Shown in pieces: positions 43,875 through 52,503 of a stretch of DNA of 64,000 bases (its first letter is position 1; each line of letters opens with the position of its first letter). The notes below the pieces were generated by a model. It worked only from the letters and a program-made list of their open reading frames with translations. It was not told the DNA's origin and did not search any database. The translations under genes were made by a program, and so were the position numbers. Origin of the DNA: Porphyrobacter sp. IPPAS B-1204 (GTDB lineage Bacteria > Pseudomonadota > Alphaproteobacteria > Sphingomonadales > Sphingomonadaceae); NCBI GenBank assembly GCA_003724185.1, contig RHGM01000003.1:186001-250000 (forward strand), read 5' to 3'.

Positions 43875-44033
43875 TTACAGCAAGGCTTCGGGCGGGAAGA
43901 TTTCGTAGAGATAGACCATGATCTCCACGATCCGGTCATCGCTGCTGCCGGGCGACTGGGTCATCGCGCCAAACAGCGCCGCAGCGCCCTCCAGACCCGG
44001 GATCTGATCGAGCGAAATGGTCGGCAAATTCAT
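43875..44033 (-). CDS. 52-residue acidic peptide heading the 42-44 kb cassette
   Basis: Short frame too small for usual ORF cut-offs: it begins MNLPTISLDQIPGLEGAA, has a middle MTQSPGSSDDR and ends IVEIMVYLYEIFPPEALL. Its ATG at 44033 has a strong AAAGGGGA seven bases upstream, and it leads two genes on the same strand. No Cys, no signal peptide, net acidic, with a hydrophobic aromatic C terminus. Size, leading position and divided leader/hydrophobic-tail look would fit a ribosomal peptide precursor or a small partner protein of the two downstream products; no direct evidence decides. Confidence 0.55.
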   Translation of the reverse strand: MNLPTISLDQIPGLEGAAALFGAMTQSPGSSDDRIVEIMVYLYEIFPPEALL

Positions 44034-44162
44034 GTGAACGTCCCCTTTGGCTATCGCGCCTGGCCCCTTGCCGGGCGCGTGGTGCCAAGCTGGACGAGCC
44101 GGAGCCCCCCACGAAATTAAATGATTGTAACGTCCCCGCGCCCGCCCCTATGCGTGCCCGCC

Positions 44163-44645
44163 ATGACCACGCCCCCTGCTCGGTTCGACGCGCGCGAAGC
44201 GTCAAAATGGTTCTTTCGTCACGGCCACACCGCCTGGCTTGGCCTGCGCTTCACCGATCAGGGGGAAAACTGGGTCGAACTGGAACTGCCCTGGCGCGCG
44301 GATCTGGTAGGCGACAGCCAAAGCGGCGTGCTCGCCTCGGGGCCGATCATCAGCCTGATGGACATGGCCAGCGGCATGGCGATCTGGCAGGCGGGCAGCA
44401 CCTTCAATCCGGTGGCGACGCTCGATCTCAGAGTCGATTACCAGCGCCCCGCGCGCGAGGGGGCGAGCGTCAGGGGGCGGGTCGAATGCTACCGCCGCAC
44501 CCGCTCGGCTGCCTTTGTGCGCGGCATCGCGCATGACGGCGATCCGGGCGATCCGGTCGCCCATGTCGCCGGGGTGTTCATGACCATCGGCGCCGATCCG
44601 CGCAAGGAAAACCCGGCTGTGGCAGGGGGCTCGGGCGATGCCTGA
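44163..44645 (+). CDS. PaaI-family hotdog thioesterase (first of two)
   Basis: 160-residue hotdog-fold protein. The central helix and active-site region is GVLASGPIISLMDMASGMAIW, with TLDLRVDYQRPAREGASVRG after it, as in PaaI/YbgC-type acyl-CoA thioesterases. I use the ATG at 44163 (MTTPPARFDA). Its end overlaps the second hotdog gene by 8 bases, and the two may form a heteromer. Acyl group unknown. Confidence 0.82.
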   Translation: MTTPPARFDAREASKWFFRHGHTAWLGLRFTDQGENWVELELPWRADLVGDSQSGVLASGPIISLMDMASGMAIWQAGSTFNPVATLDLRVDYQRPAREGASVRGRVECYRRTRSAAFVRGIAHDGDPGDPVAHVAGVFMTIGADPRKENPAVAGGSGDA

Positions 44646-45030
44646 GGGGATTGTGCTGCCCGCCTATGCCCGCTCGCTCGGCATCACGATCATCGGCGAG
44701 GAGGCCGGGATGCCGGTGCTCTCGGTCGATTTCGGGCCCAATGTCGAAGGCCGCCCGGCGCATTTTCACGGCGGGGCCACGGCCGGCCTGCTCGAAACCG
44801 CCGGCTATGCCGCGCTTCACGCCGCGCTGCTGGCGGCGGGGCGCGATCCGCAGCTGAAGCCGATTAACATCACCGTGCAATACCTCGCCGCCGGCAAATC
44901 GCAGGCGAGTTTTGCCGTGGGGCGCATCACCCGGCTGGGGCGGCGCAACGCCAATGTCACGGTCGAAGCGTGGCAGCATGACCGTTCGCGCCCGATTGCG
45001 ACGGCGGTCATGAATATCCTGATGGTGTGA
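44638..45030 (+). CDS. PaaI-family hotdog thioesterase (second of two)
   Basis: 130-residue hotdog-fold protein. Landmarks: FGPNVEGRPAHFHGGATAGLLETAGYAAL (the conserved HGG before the central helix) and INITVQYLAAGKSQASFAVGRITRLGRRNANVTVEAW. The order, length and pattern follow the same family as the gene before it, so an ancient duplication is likely. Ends 3 bases from the convergent PBP gene. Confidence 0.85.
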   Translation: MPEGIVLPAYARSLGITIIGEEAGMPVLSVDFGPNVEGRPAHFHGGATAGLLETAGYAALHAALLAAGRDPQLKPINITVQYLAAGKSQASFAVGRITRLGRRNANVTVEAWQHDRSRPIATAVMNILMV

Positions 45031-45033
45031 ACC

Positions 45034-47217
45034 TTACGGCGGGTTGGCCGGGCTGGGCGAGGCCGATGGCTGCACCACCACACCGCCATCGCCGACCCGC
45101 ACCTCCACCGGCACCCCGTCCTGCCGGATGGTGACGCCGCCGCCTTCGATTGTCAGGCTTGTGCCGTCCTGCCCCAGCGGAATTTCCTCGCCCTCCAGCA
45201 CATCGAGCGGTTGCACCGGCCCTTCGGGATCGGGCGTGTCTTCGGTTTTTGGCGCAGGGGCCGCCTCGATCTTCAGCGCCCCGAGCATGAATTCGCGCCA
45301 GATGCGCGCGGGCGTGCTGCCGCCAGTGACGCCCTTCAACGGCGAGTTATCATCGTTGCCGATCCACACGCCCACCACCAGATCGCCAGCATAGCCCACG
45401 AACAATGCGTCGCGGTAATCCTGCGTCGTGCCGGTCTTGCCGAAATTGGCGACAGGCAGCACCGCGTTGCGGCCCGTCCCGCGATTGATCGCGGCGCGCA
45501 GCATCCCTTCGAGGTCTTCATGGGTGCCGCGGGACATTGAATCCTTGCGTGTCGTCAGCCATTCCCACCACCCCTGCTCACCGCGGGCAAAGGCATGGGG
45601 TTCGACCGGGTAATCATTGGCGGCAATCCCGGCATAGGCGGCGGTCAGCTCCATCAGCGTCATCGACGATGTGCCCAGCGCAAGGCTGGGATCGCCCTCA
45701 GCCATCGGCGCGGTGATGCCGAGGCGCCGCGCCGTGCGGATCACCTTGTCGCTGCCGACCGCCTGAAACAGGCGCACCGCGGCGACATTGCTGGACCCGG
45801 CAAAGGCATCTTCCAGCGTGATCTGGTCGGAATATTGCTCGCGCGCGTTCTTGGGGCGGTAAGACCCTTGCGTGATCGGGGTGTTGGGGATGGTGTCATC
45901 CGGCTCCCACCCGGCTTCCAGCGCGGTCAGGTATACGATGGTCTTGAAGGTCGATCCCGGCTGGCGTTTGGCCTGCGTAACGCGGTTGAAGGGCGACTTG
46001 CCATAATCGCGCCCGCCGACCATCGCCACGACCTCGCCATTGCGGCGCATCGCCACCAGCGCGACCTGCGCCCCGCCCAGAGGCGCACGCGCGACGATCC
46101 GGCCCGCCAGCGCCTGAAGGCGGGAATCGAGCGTGGTGGTGAGCACGGATTGCGAATAGCTCGCGTCCATCCCCTCCCGTGCCAGCGGCAGGGCCCAATC
46201 GGCGAAATAGGTGCCGGTCGGCAGGTTATCGTCGCGCTTGCGCACATCGACACGCGGATCGGGCAGCGCGGCGGCTTCGGCGGCGGTGAGATAGCCGACA
46301 TCGACCATCGACTGGATCACCAGCTCCATCCGCTTCTTCGCCTTGTCGTAATGCTTGGTCGGCGCATAGCGTGACGGGGCTTGCAGCAGACCCGCCAGCA
46401 TCGCAGCCTGTTCGGGGCGCAGCTTTTCGGGCTGGCGGTAGAAATAGTGCAGCGACGCGGCGCGCAACCCGTACTGGTTGTCGCCGAAATAGGCGTTCGA
46501 CAGGTACCGTTCGAGGATTTCGTCCTTGGTCAGCCAGCTTTCCAGCCAGACCGCAATCAGCGCCTCACGCGCCTTGCGGCTGAGCGATTGTTCGGGGGTG
46601 AGGAAGGTGAACTTCGCCAGCTGCTGGGTGATGGTGGAACCCCCGCCATACCCCGTCCACGCCGCCCGGGCGATGCCGCGCGGATCGACGCCCCAGTGCG
46701 AATAGAACCGCCGGTCCTCGATCGCGAGGAAGGCCTCGACCACATGGGGCGGCAGGTCCGCGACCTTGACCGGCGCTTCGACCACCGCGCCTTGCCGGGC
46801 AATCGGCGTGCCATCGCTGGCGAGCAGCGTCACCTGCGGCGGGGCGATGGGCTCAAGGCTTTTGGACAGCGGCGCGGTGATGGCGAGCCAGCCGACCAGC
46901 GTGACGAACAGCGCCAGCGCCGCCATGACGCCGCGCCCGGTCCACCACCACTTGCTGCGGCTGCGCCAGTAATCGCGCTGCCACCAGCGCAGGCGGCGCT
47001 TTTCCTCGACAACCAGCGCGTCGTCGATGCTGGCTAGCTTGGCGTCCCATTCATCAAAGGCCGGGTTCGCCGTCGCACGCGGGCGCGGCGTGTCATCGTC
47101 GTCTTCATCGTCAAGCGGACGGGTGGATTCGTAGAGCGGAAAGAACCCCGCAGGCGTGCCATCGCCCTCCGGAGCGCCGGAGCGGGAGCCTTTCCAGAAT
47201 CGGTCAAACAGCGCCAT
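45034..47217 (-). CDS. Class A penicillin-binding protein (PBP1A family)
   Basis: 727-residue bifunctional peptidoglycan synthase. A long acidic cytoplasmic head (1-90, DDEDDDDTPRPRA) leads to one membrane helix (97-115). The glycosyltransferase domain has E167 in AIEDRRFYSHWG and GGGSTITQQLAKF. The transpeptidase domain holds S422 in PGSTFKT, S475-S-N477 and K594-T-G-T. The C terminus (about 660-727) is a short extra domain rich in Pro, Glu and Gly. All catalytic motifs are intact. Confidence 0.95.
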   Translation of the reverse strand: MALFDRFWKGSRSGAPEGDGTPAGFFPLYESTRPLDDEDDDDTPRPRATANPAFDEWDAKLASIDDALVVEEKRRLRWWQRDYWRSRSKWWWTGRGVMAALALFVTLVGWLAITAPLSKSLEPIAPPQVTLLASDGTPIARQGAVVEAPVKVADLPPHVVEAFLAIEDRRFYSHWGVDPRGIARAAWTGYGGGSTITQQLAKFTFLTPEQSLSRKAREALIAVWLESWLTKDEILERYLSNAYFGDNQYGLRAASLHYFYRQPEKLRPEQAAMLAGLLQAPSRYAPTKHYDKAKKRMELVIQSMVDVGYLTAAEAAALPDPRVDVRKRDDNLPTGTYFADWALPLAREGMDASYSQSVLTTTLDSRLQALAGRIVARAPLGGAQVALVAMRRNGEVVAMVGGRDYGKSPFNRVTQAKRQPGSTFKTIVYLTALEAGWEPDDTIPNTPITQGSYRPKNAREQYSDQITLEDAFAGSSNVAAVRLFQAVGSDKVIRTARRLGITAPMAEGDPSLALGTSSMTLMELTAAYAGIAANDYPVEPHAFARGEQGWWEWLTTRKDSMSRGTHEDLEGMLRAAINRGTGRNAVLPVANFGKTGTTQDYRDALFVGYAGDLVVGVWIGNDDNSPLKGVTGGSTPARIWREFMLGALKIEAAPAPKTEDTPDPEGPVQPLDVLEGEEIPLGQDGTSLTIEGGGVTIRQDGVPVEVRVGDGGVVVQPSASPSPANPP

Positions 47218-47266
47218 CGTAAGGCTGTGTTATCAGCCTATGACACTAGGGGGCAAGCGCCTTGCT

Positions 47267-48256
47267 TTACCGCTTCTTCGCAGCGCCTTCCGGCAGGTCT
47301 TCACCGAACACGCGCTGGTAATACTCCGCCACCAGCGTCCGCTCCGCCTCGTCACACTTGTTGAGGAAGCTGAGGCGGAAGGAAAAGCCCACCGACCCGA
47401 AAATCGCCGCGTTCTGCGCCCAGGTGATGACCGTGCGCGGGCTCATCACGGTGGAGATGTCACCGTTGATGAAGCCCTGACGGGTCAGTTCGGCCACCTT
47501 GACCATGTCGGCGATCAGCTTGTCGTCGGCGTCGGGCGTCTTGGACTTGACGATCTGCTGTTCGACCTCGGGCTTGAGGTAGTTCAGCGCCACCACGATG
47601 TTCCAGCGGTCCATCTGCGCCTGATTGATCGCCTGCGTGCCGTGATAGAGCCCGCTGGTATCGCCGAGGCCCACGGTGTTGGTGGTGGCAAACAGGCGGA
47701 ACCACGGGTTGGGCGTGATCACGCGGTTCTGGTCGAGCAGGGTCAGACGGCCATCGAATTCGAGAATGCGCTGGATCACGAACATCACGTCAGGGCGGCC
47801 AGCGTCATATTCGTCGAAAGTCAGCGCCACCGGGTGCTGGAGCGCCCACGGCAGAATGCCTTCCTTGAATTCCGTGACCTGCAACCCGTCCTTCAGAACG
47901 ATTGCATCGCGCCCAACCAGATCGATGCGGCTGATATGCGCATCAAGGTTCACGCGGATGCTGGGCCAGTTGAGGCGCGCTGCGACCTGTTCGATGTGGG
48001 TCGATTTGCCCGTGCCGTGATAGCCCTGCACCATCACCCGGCGGTTATGTGCAAAGCCCGCAAGGATCGCCAAAGTGGTGTCCGGATCGAACACATAGGC
48101 GCCGTCCGTTTCGGGCACGTGTTCGGACGTTTGCGTGAAGGCAGGCACCTGCCAATCGACATCGATGCCGAAGACCTCGCGGACATCGAGCGTGGTGTCG
48201 GGCTGGCCCGGCATGGCGTTGTCGCCGGTGACGTTGTTCTTGGAATGTGCAGTCAT
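47267..48256 (-). CDS. cobS: Cobaltochelatase-type AAA+ subunit CobS
   Basis: 329-residue AAA+ ATPase, the chelatase motor for aerobic cobalamin synthesis. Walker A is GYHGTGKST, Walker [16 protein letters not shown], and the sensor region [21 protein letters not shown]. The N terminus [16 protein letters not shown] is typical of CobS. CobT, its usual partner encoded next door, is not within this window, and the following gene is a PBP, so the pair is split here or the protein acts otherwise. Confidence 0.92.
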   Translation of the reverse strand: MTAHSKNNVTGDNAMPGQPDTTLDVREVFGIDVDWQVPAFTQTSEHVPETDGAYVFDPDTTLAILAGFAHNRRVMVQGYHGTGKSTHIEQVAARLNWPSIRVNLDAHISRIDLVGRDAIVLKDGLQVTEFKEGILPWALQHPVALTFDEYDAGRPDVMFVIQRILEFDGRLTLLDQNRVITPNPWFRLFATTNTVGLGDTSGLYHGTQAINQAQMDRWNIVVALNYLKPEVEQQIVKSKTPDADDKLIADMVKVAELTRQGFINGDISTVMSPRTVITWAQNAAIFGSVGFSFRLSFLNKCDEAERTLVAEYYQRVFGEDLPEGAAKKR

Positions 48257-48370
48257 CGTGAGGTTCGGTTAGAGCGCAAGTCGCCTGGCCGCAAGCGGTG
48301 GTTTGCGGCAAATGGCTGACATTTTGGCCAGCCTGTTTCCCGCGGCCCGCATCGTTCCTATATCTGTCCC

Positions 48371-49210
48371 ATGCCCGATCCCGTCGAATCGCTGCGCCTC
48401 AAACTGGTTTCACAGGTGCGCGGGGTGTTTCACGATGCGAGCGCCGGGCAGACCCCCACTCCGCCATCGGATGACGCGCTGTTTGTGCGCGACACCCCGA
48501 TCCGGCAGGTGCACGCCGATATCGTGGGCATGATGACCGGCGGGGTGCGCGCATTGCTGCTCCAGATGCTCCACCCCCACGCGCTGCAAGGCGTGCTCGA
48601 CCATTCCAATTTCCGCGAGGATATGCACGGGCGGTTGCGGCGCACGGCGCGGTTCATTGCGGTGACGACCTTCGGCCACCGGGACGAGGCGATGAAGGCG
48701 ATTGACCGGGTGAACCGCATCCACGCCAAGGTTGGCGGGACGCTGCCCGATGGATCACGCTATGAAGCGACCAATCCGCGCACGCTGGCGTGGGTTCACG
48801 TGACCGAGGCGCAGAGCTTTCTGGCGGGCTATATCCGCCATGTCCGTCCCAATATGCCGCTGGCAGAGCAGGACGAATACTATCGCCAGTTCGCCGTCAT
48901 CGCCCGCGCACTGGGTGCCGATCCTGTGCCGGAGACCCGCGCCGAGGCGGACCGGATTTTCCGCGAGTTGCGCCACGATCTTGCCACCTCTGCGCAAGCG
49001 CGCGAAGTCGCGCAGCTGGTGCTCGGCCAGCGCCCGCAGGGCACGCCGCTGGCGGTGCAGACGATGATCACCGCCGATGCTGTCGCCATGCTGCCCGATT
49101 GGGCGCGGGAGATGCTGCGGCTGCAACGCCCGATGCTGACCGCACTTCCGGCACGCGCCGCCACATGGGGCATGGGGCGCACCTTGCGCTGGGCGTTCAA
49201 GCAAGGTTGA
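48371..49210 (+). CDS. MpaB/DUF2236 family oxygenase-like protein
   Basis: 279-residue all-helical protein of the DUF2236 family (latex-clearing/MpaB-like, putatively heme- or metal-dependent). Landmarks: GGVRALLLQMLHPHALQGVLDHSNF with paired His, RLRRTARFIAVTTFG, NRIHAKVGGTLPDGSRYEATNP, and LAWVHVTEAQSFLAGYIRH. Substrate unknown. First of a rightward set with DUF1428 and a GST, which suggests a detoxification or degradation role. Confidence 0.82.
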   Translation: MPDPVESLRLKLVSQVRGVFHDASAGQTPTPPSDDALFVRDTPIRQVHADIVGMMTGGVRALLLQMLHPHALQGVLDHSNFREDMHGRLRRTARFIAVTTFGHRDEAMKAIDRVNRIHAKVGGTLPDGSRYEATNPRTLAWVHVTEAQSFLAGYIRHVRPNMPLAEQDEYYRQFAVIARALGADPVPETRAEADRIFRELRHDLATSAQAREVAQLVLGQRPQGTPLAVQTMITADAVAMLPDWAREMLRLQRPMLTALPARAATWGMGRTLRWAFKQG

Positions 49211-49246
49211 ACAGGCGGAGCAAACCGCCACGGGAGGAGGGACAAC

Positions 49247-49618
49247 ATGACCTATATCGACGGTTTCGTGATTGCCGTGCCAAAGGCCAATCGCCAGAAA
49301 TTCATCGACCACGCGAACCACGCCGACACGCTGTTCATCGAAATGGGCGCGATCCGGGTGATCGAATGCTGGGCCGATGATGTGCCCTCAGGTGAACACA
49401 CCGATTTTCGCATGGCGGTCAAAGCGACCGATGATGAAGATGTCGTGTTCAGCTGGATCGAATGGCCGGACAAAGCCACGCGCGATGCCGGGATGGCAAA
49501 GATGATGTCACCGGACTTTGCCGACCCGCGCATGGATCCGGCCACCAACCCCATGCCGTTTGATGGCAAACGCATGATTTTCGGCGGCTTTGCTCCCGTT
49601 GTGACGCTGGAGCGATAA
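49247..49618 (+). CDS. DUF1428 family protein
   Basis: 123-residue protein with the DUF1428 pattern: MTYIDGFVIAVPKANRQKFI, ALFIEMGAIRV-like segment (TLFIEMGAIRVIECWADDVP), EDVVFSWIEWPDKATRD and a C-terminal MPFDGKRMIFGGFAPV. A dimeric ferredoxin-like (Dabb-type) fold is known for the family; the function is not. It has a GGAGGAGGGA just upstream and ends one base before the GST gene. Confidence 0.88.
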   Translation: MTYIDGFVIAVPKANRQKFIDHANHADTLFIEMGAIRVIECWADDVPSGEHTDFRMAVKATDDEDVVFSWIEWPDKATRDAGMAKMMSPDFADPRMDPATNPMPFDGKRMIFGGFAPVVTLER

Positions 49619-49619
49619 A

Positions 49620-50246
49620 ATGGCTGAATTCACCTTCTACACCGTCGCCATGAGCCGCGGCCAGATTGCGCGCTGGGCGCTGCACGAGGCGGGTGCGGAT
49701 TACGATCACGTGGTGTTCGACTGGGCCACGCGGCCTGACAGCTTCAAGTCCATCAACCCAATGAACAAGGTGCCGACGCTGGTGCACCATCATGGCGGGC
49801 ATGATCACATCATCACCGAATGCGCTGCGATCAACCACTACCTCGCCGAAACCCACCCGCAGGCAGGGCTGCTGCCCGATACGCACGAACGCGCCGCCTA
49901 TTTCCGCTGGCTGTTCTTTGCCGCAGGGCCGCTGGAACAGGCGGTGGTCGGCAAGGCGATGGGCTGGGAAGTGCCCGAGGGCAAGCAAGGCATGGCAGGC
50001 TTCGGCAGCCTTGATCTTGCGCTGGACGCGCTGGACGGGTGGCTATCGGCGCATGATTTCATCGCCGGGAACCGCTTCACGATGGCCGATACCTATGTCG
50101 GCAGCCAGTTCGTGTGGGGCCTGCGCTTCGGCTCGATCCCGGAGCGCCCGTCGTTCAAGGCCTATGTCGAACGCATCACCCAGCGGCCCGCTTACCGCGA
50201 AGCCAACGCCATCGACGCCGCGATCATCAAGTCGGCGCAGGCCTAA
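49620..50246 (+). CDS. Glutathione S-transferase
   Basis: 208-residue GST. The N-terminal thioredoxin-like domain has FTFYTVAMSRGQIARWALHEAG and NKVPTLVHHHGGHDHIITECAAI (the cis-Pro and glutathione-binding E-C/S pair); the helical C-terminal domain includes IAGNRFTMADTYVGSQFVWG. With gshA also in the window, the glutathione system is present. Substrate class not clear. Confidence 0.92.
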   Translation: MAEFTFYTVAMSRGQIARWALHEAGADYDHVVFDWATRPDSFKSINPMNKVPTLVHHHGGHDHIITECAAINHYLAETHPQAGLLPDTHERAAYFRWLFFAAGPLEQAVVGKAMGWEVPEGKQGMAGFGSLDLALDALDGWLSAHDFIAGNRFTMADTYVGSQFVWGLRFGSIPERPSFKAYVERITQRPAYREANAIDAAIIKSAQA

Positions 50247-50255
50247 GCCGCAAAG

Positions 50256-50849
50256 TCACACCAGCGCGGCGCTTTTCCTGAGCAGCTGGTAGGCCTCGAC
50301 CACCTCGCCCAGCCGCGCTTCGTGCTTGCGATCGCCGCCATTGCGATCGGGGTGGTAGCGGCGCACCAGCTCGGAATAGCGCCGGCGCAACCGGGTGCGA
50401 TCCGTGTCGCTGCCCAGCCCCATCGTCTCCAGCGCCTGCGCTTCCTCGCGGGAGAAGCGGCCCGTGGCGGCCATCCGTGCCTCACGCTCGGCACGGCTGC
50501 GGATGCCGCGGGCGCGGGCGGCGATGGCGTCCAGCGGATCGGCATAGTCGGCCCAGCGCGGCACCCCGTCCACGCCCGCATCGGGGCGAAAGGCGCGGGT
50601 TTCGCTGCGCCATCCGGCAATCGGCGATTGCGCGGCGATGATTTCTTCCGCGCTCATGCCTTCGAACCAGTCATACCCCGCGTTGAATTCGCGCACGTGC
50701 TGAAGGCAGAACCAGCGCCAGTCGCCCGGCCCGTCAAAGCCGTTGGGCCGGCGGCCGGGCGCACGGAATTCACCCGCCTCGCGGCAGCCGGGCGCCTCGC
50801 ATTGGCGGTCTGCGCTCTCGACGCGGCCGTGGAATCGTGGTGAAGGCAT
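50256..50849 (-). CDS. J-domain (DnaJ-like) protein
   Basis: 197-residue protein with a C-terminal J domain: residues about 140-197 include ALETMGLGSDTDRTRLRRRYSELVRRYHPDRNGGD with the HPD motif. The N-terminal part has a conserved Cys pair and WRWFCLQHVREFNAGYDWFEGMS, as in the J-domain proteins next to bolA and cobS in alphaproteobacteria. I start at 50849 (MPSPRFHG), with the bolA gene 79 bases away on the other strand; the frame is open further but crosses bolA. Confidence 0.88.
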   Translation of the reverse strand: MPSPRFHGRVESADRQCEAPGCREAGEFRAPGRRPNGFDGPGDWRWFCLQHVREFNAGYDWFEGMSAEEIIAAQSPIAGWRSETRAFRPDAGVDGVPRWADYADPLDAIAARARGIRSRAEREARMAATGRFSREEAQALETMGLGSDTDRTRLRRRYSELVRRYHPDRNGGDRKHEARLGEVVEAYQLLRKSAALV

Positions 50850-50928
50850 AAGCCTTGAGAATGGCGACGGCGCTCCCAAGTTCCAAGTCCGAATTGGCCC
50901 CGTTTGCTTGCAAAGAAGGAAATCCCCC

Positions 50929-51195
50929 ATGTCCGTTGCCGAAGAAATGCGTGCGCTTTTGACCGAGGCCTTCGCGCCCACGCGCCTCGCGATCATCAAC
51001 GACAGCGCCAAGCATTCCGGCCACATGGGCGATGACGGATCGGGCGAATCCCACTTCACCATCGAAATCGCGGCCGCCGCCTTTGCCGACATGAACCGCC
51101 TCGCCCGTCAGCGTGCGGTGATTGCGGCGCTGGGCGATATCGTCGGCCAGCGGGTGCACGCGGTGGCGATCAAGGCGGATGCGCCTGCCGAATGA
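50929..51195 (+). CDS. bolA: BolA family protein
   Basis: 88-residue BolA-type protein, partner of monothiol glutaredoxins in iron signalling. The fold is visible as SVAEEMRALLTEAFAPTRLAI, then NDSAKHSGHMGDDGSGESHFTIEI and the C-terminal RQRAVIAALGDIVGQRVHAVAI. The conserved His residues of the Fe-S binding surface are there. AAGGA precedes the ATG at 50929. Overlaps the Nudix gene start (ATGA). Confidence 0.92.
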   Translation: MSVAEEMRALLTEAFAPTRLAIINDSAKHSGHMGDDGSGESHFTIEIAAAAFADMNRLARQRAVIAALGDIVGQRVHAVAIKADAPAE

Positions 51196-51644
51196 GCCTG
51201 AACGCTGCACTCCGCCTGCGCCGCGCGGCGCGGCTGATCGTTCTCGACCCGCAAAGCCGCGCACTGATGTTCCGTTATGACGTGCCGGGGCGCCCGCCCT
51301 TCTGGGTGACGGCCGGCGGGGAGTGCGAGCCGGGCGAAAGCTTTGAAGATGCAGCGCGGCGTGAATTGTTCGAGGAGACCGGCATCACCGCCGATCCCGG
51401 CCCGCAGATTGCGCAGATGACGCCGGAATTCGTCACCGTCGAAGGCGAGCCGGTGCAGGCCGATGAGCGGTTCTTCCTCGTCCGCGTTACCGAAGCGCGG
51501 ATCGATACGGCTGGCCACACCGCGCTGGAACAGGCGCTGATGACGCAGCACCGCTGGTTCACCCTCGATGAGCTGGACGACTGGCACGAGCCGGTGTTTC
51601 CGGCGGAACTGGCCGCGATGATCCGGTCTCACATGGCAACCTGA
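51192..51644 (+). CDS. NUDIX hydrolase
   Basis: 150-residue Nudix enzyme. The Nudix box is GGECEPGESFEDAARRELFEETGI (GX5EX7REUXEEXGU) with all key Glu present. The N terminus LRLRRAARLIVLDPQSRALMFRY and the absence of extra domains give no hint of the nucleotide hydrolysed. Translationally coupled to bolA. Confidence 0.9.
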   Translation: MSLNAALRLRRAARLIVLDPQSRALMFRYDVPGRPPFWVTAGGECEPGESFEDAARRELFEETGITADPGPQIAQMTPEFVTVEGEPVQADERFFLVRVTEARIDTAGHTALEQALMTQHRWFTLDELDDWHEPVFPAELAAMIRSHMAT

Positions 51645-51694
51645 TTGCTCTGGTCTCCCGCGCTCGCTAGTCCTTGGCGAAACGGGAGAGAGAT

Positions 51695-52501
51695 ATGGAA
51701 TTTGCAGGCAAGGTGGCGTGGATCACCGGGGCATCATCGGGCATTGGCGCAGCGCTGGCACGGGAGTTGGCGGCACGCGGCGCGCATGTGGTGCTGTCGG
51801 GCCGGGATGCAGCGCGGCTGGCCGAGGTGGCAGCGGATTGCGGCGAAACCCTGATCCTCGCCTTTGATGTTCGTGACGATGCGGCGCTGGCTGATGCCAC
51901 TGCCAAGGCCATCGCGTGGAAAGGCGGGGTGGATATTGCCTTTGCCAACGCCGGGATTTCGCAGCGCAGCCGCGCATTGAAAACGGCAATGCAGGTCTAT
52001 CGCGACATCATCGACATCGATCTGACCGCGCAGATCGCGTTCAGCCAAGGGTTGATCGGCCACATGGCTGAGCGTGGATCGGGCGCGCTCGGGTTCATTT
52101 CCTCGATCGCGGGCAAGGTCGGCGTGCCGATGCGCACGGCTTACTCCGCCGCCAAGTTCGGGCTGGCGGGCTATGCCGATGCGCTGCGGGCCGAGCTGAC
52201 GGTGAACGGCGTCAGCGTCCACACCATCTATCCCGGATCGGTCGCCACCAATGTCTCGCGCAACGCCCTCAACGCTGACGGCACTGCCCGCGGCCGCTCC
52301 GACAAGGCCATCGACGAAGGCATTCCCGCCGGGGCAGCCGCCAAGGCAATGCTGGACGGGATCGCAGCAGGCACGCGAGAGATCATCGTGGCTGAAGGCG
52401 GCGAATTGGCGATGGGCGAGCTTCGCCGCACACCCGATGCGCTGTTCGACCAGATGGCCAGCATGGTCGCCAGTGGCTACATGGACAAGCTGGAGCAATA
52501 G
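51695..52501 (+). CDS. Short-chain dehydrogenase/reductase
   Basis: 268-residue classical SDR. The cofactor motif is TGASSGIG, the NAG motif FANAGIS, and the active-site Tyr/Lys in YSAAKFG with the Ser in GFISSIAGK. The start ATG at 51695 has GGGAGAG upstream, better than the earlier in-frame ATG at 51674. Directly followed by an epoxide-hydrolase-like gene, so the two may act on the same compound. Confidence 0.92.
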   Translation: MEFAGKVAWITGASSGIGAALARELAARGAHVVLSGRDAARLAEVAADCGETLILAFDVRDDAALADATAKAIAWKGGVDIAFANAGISQRSRALKTAMQVYRDIIDIDLTAQIAFSQGLIGHMAERGSGALGFISSIAGKVGVPMRTAYSAAKFGLAGYADALRAELTVNGVSVHTIYPGSVATNVSRNALNADGTARGRSDKAIDEGIPAGAAAKAMLDGIAAGTREIIVAEGGELAMGELRRTPDALFDQMASMVASGYMDKLEQ

Positions 52502-52503
52502 TG

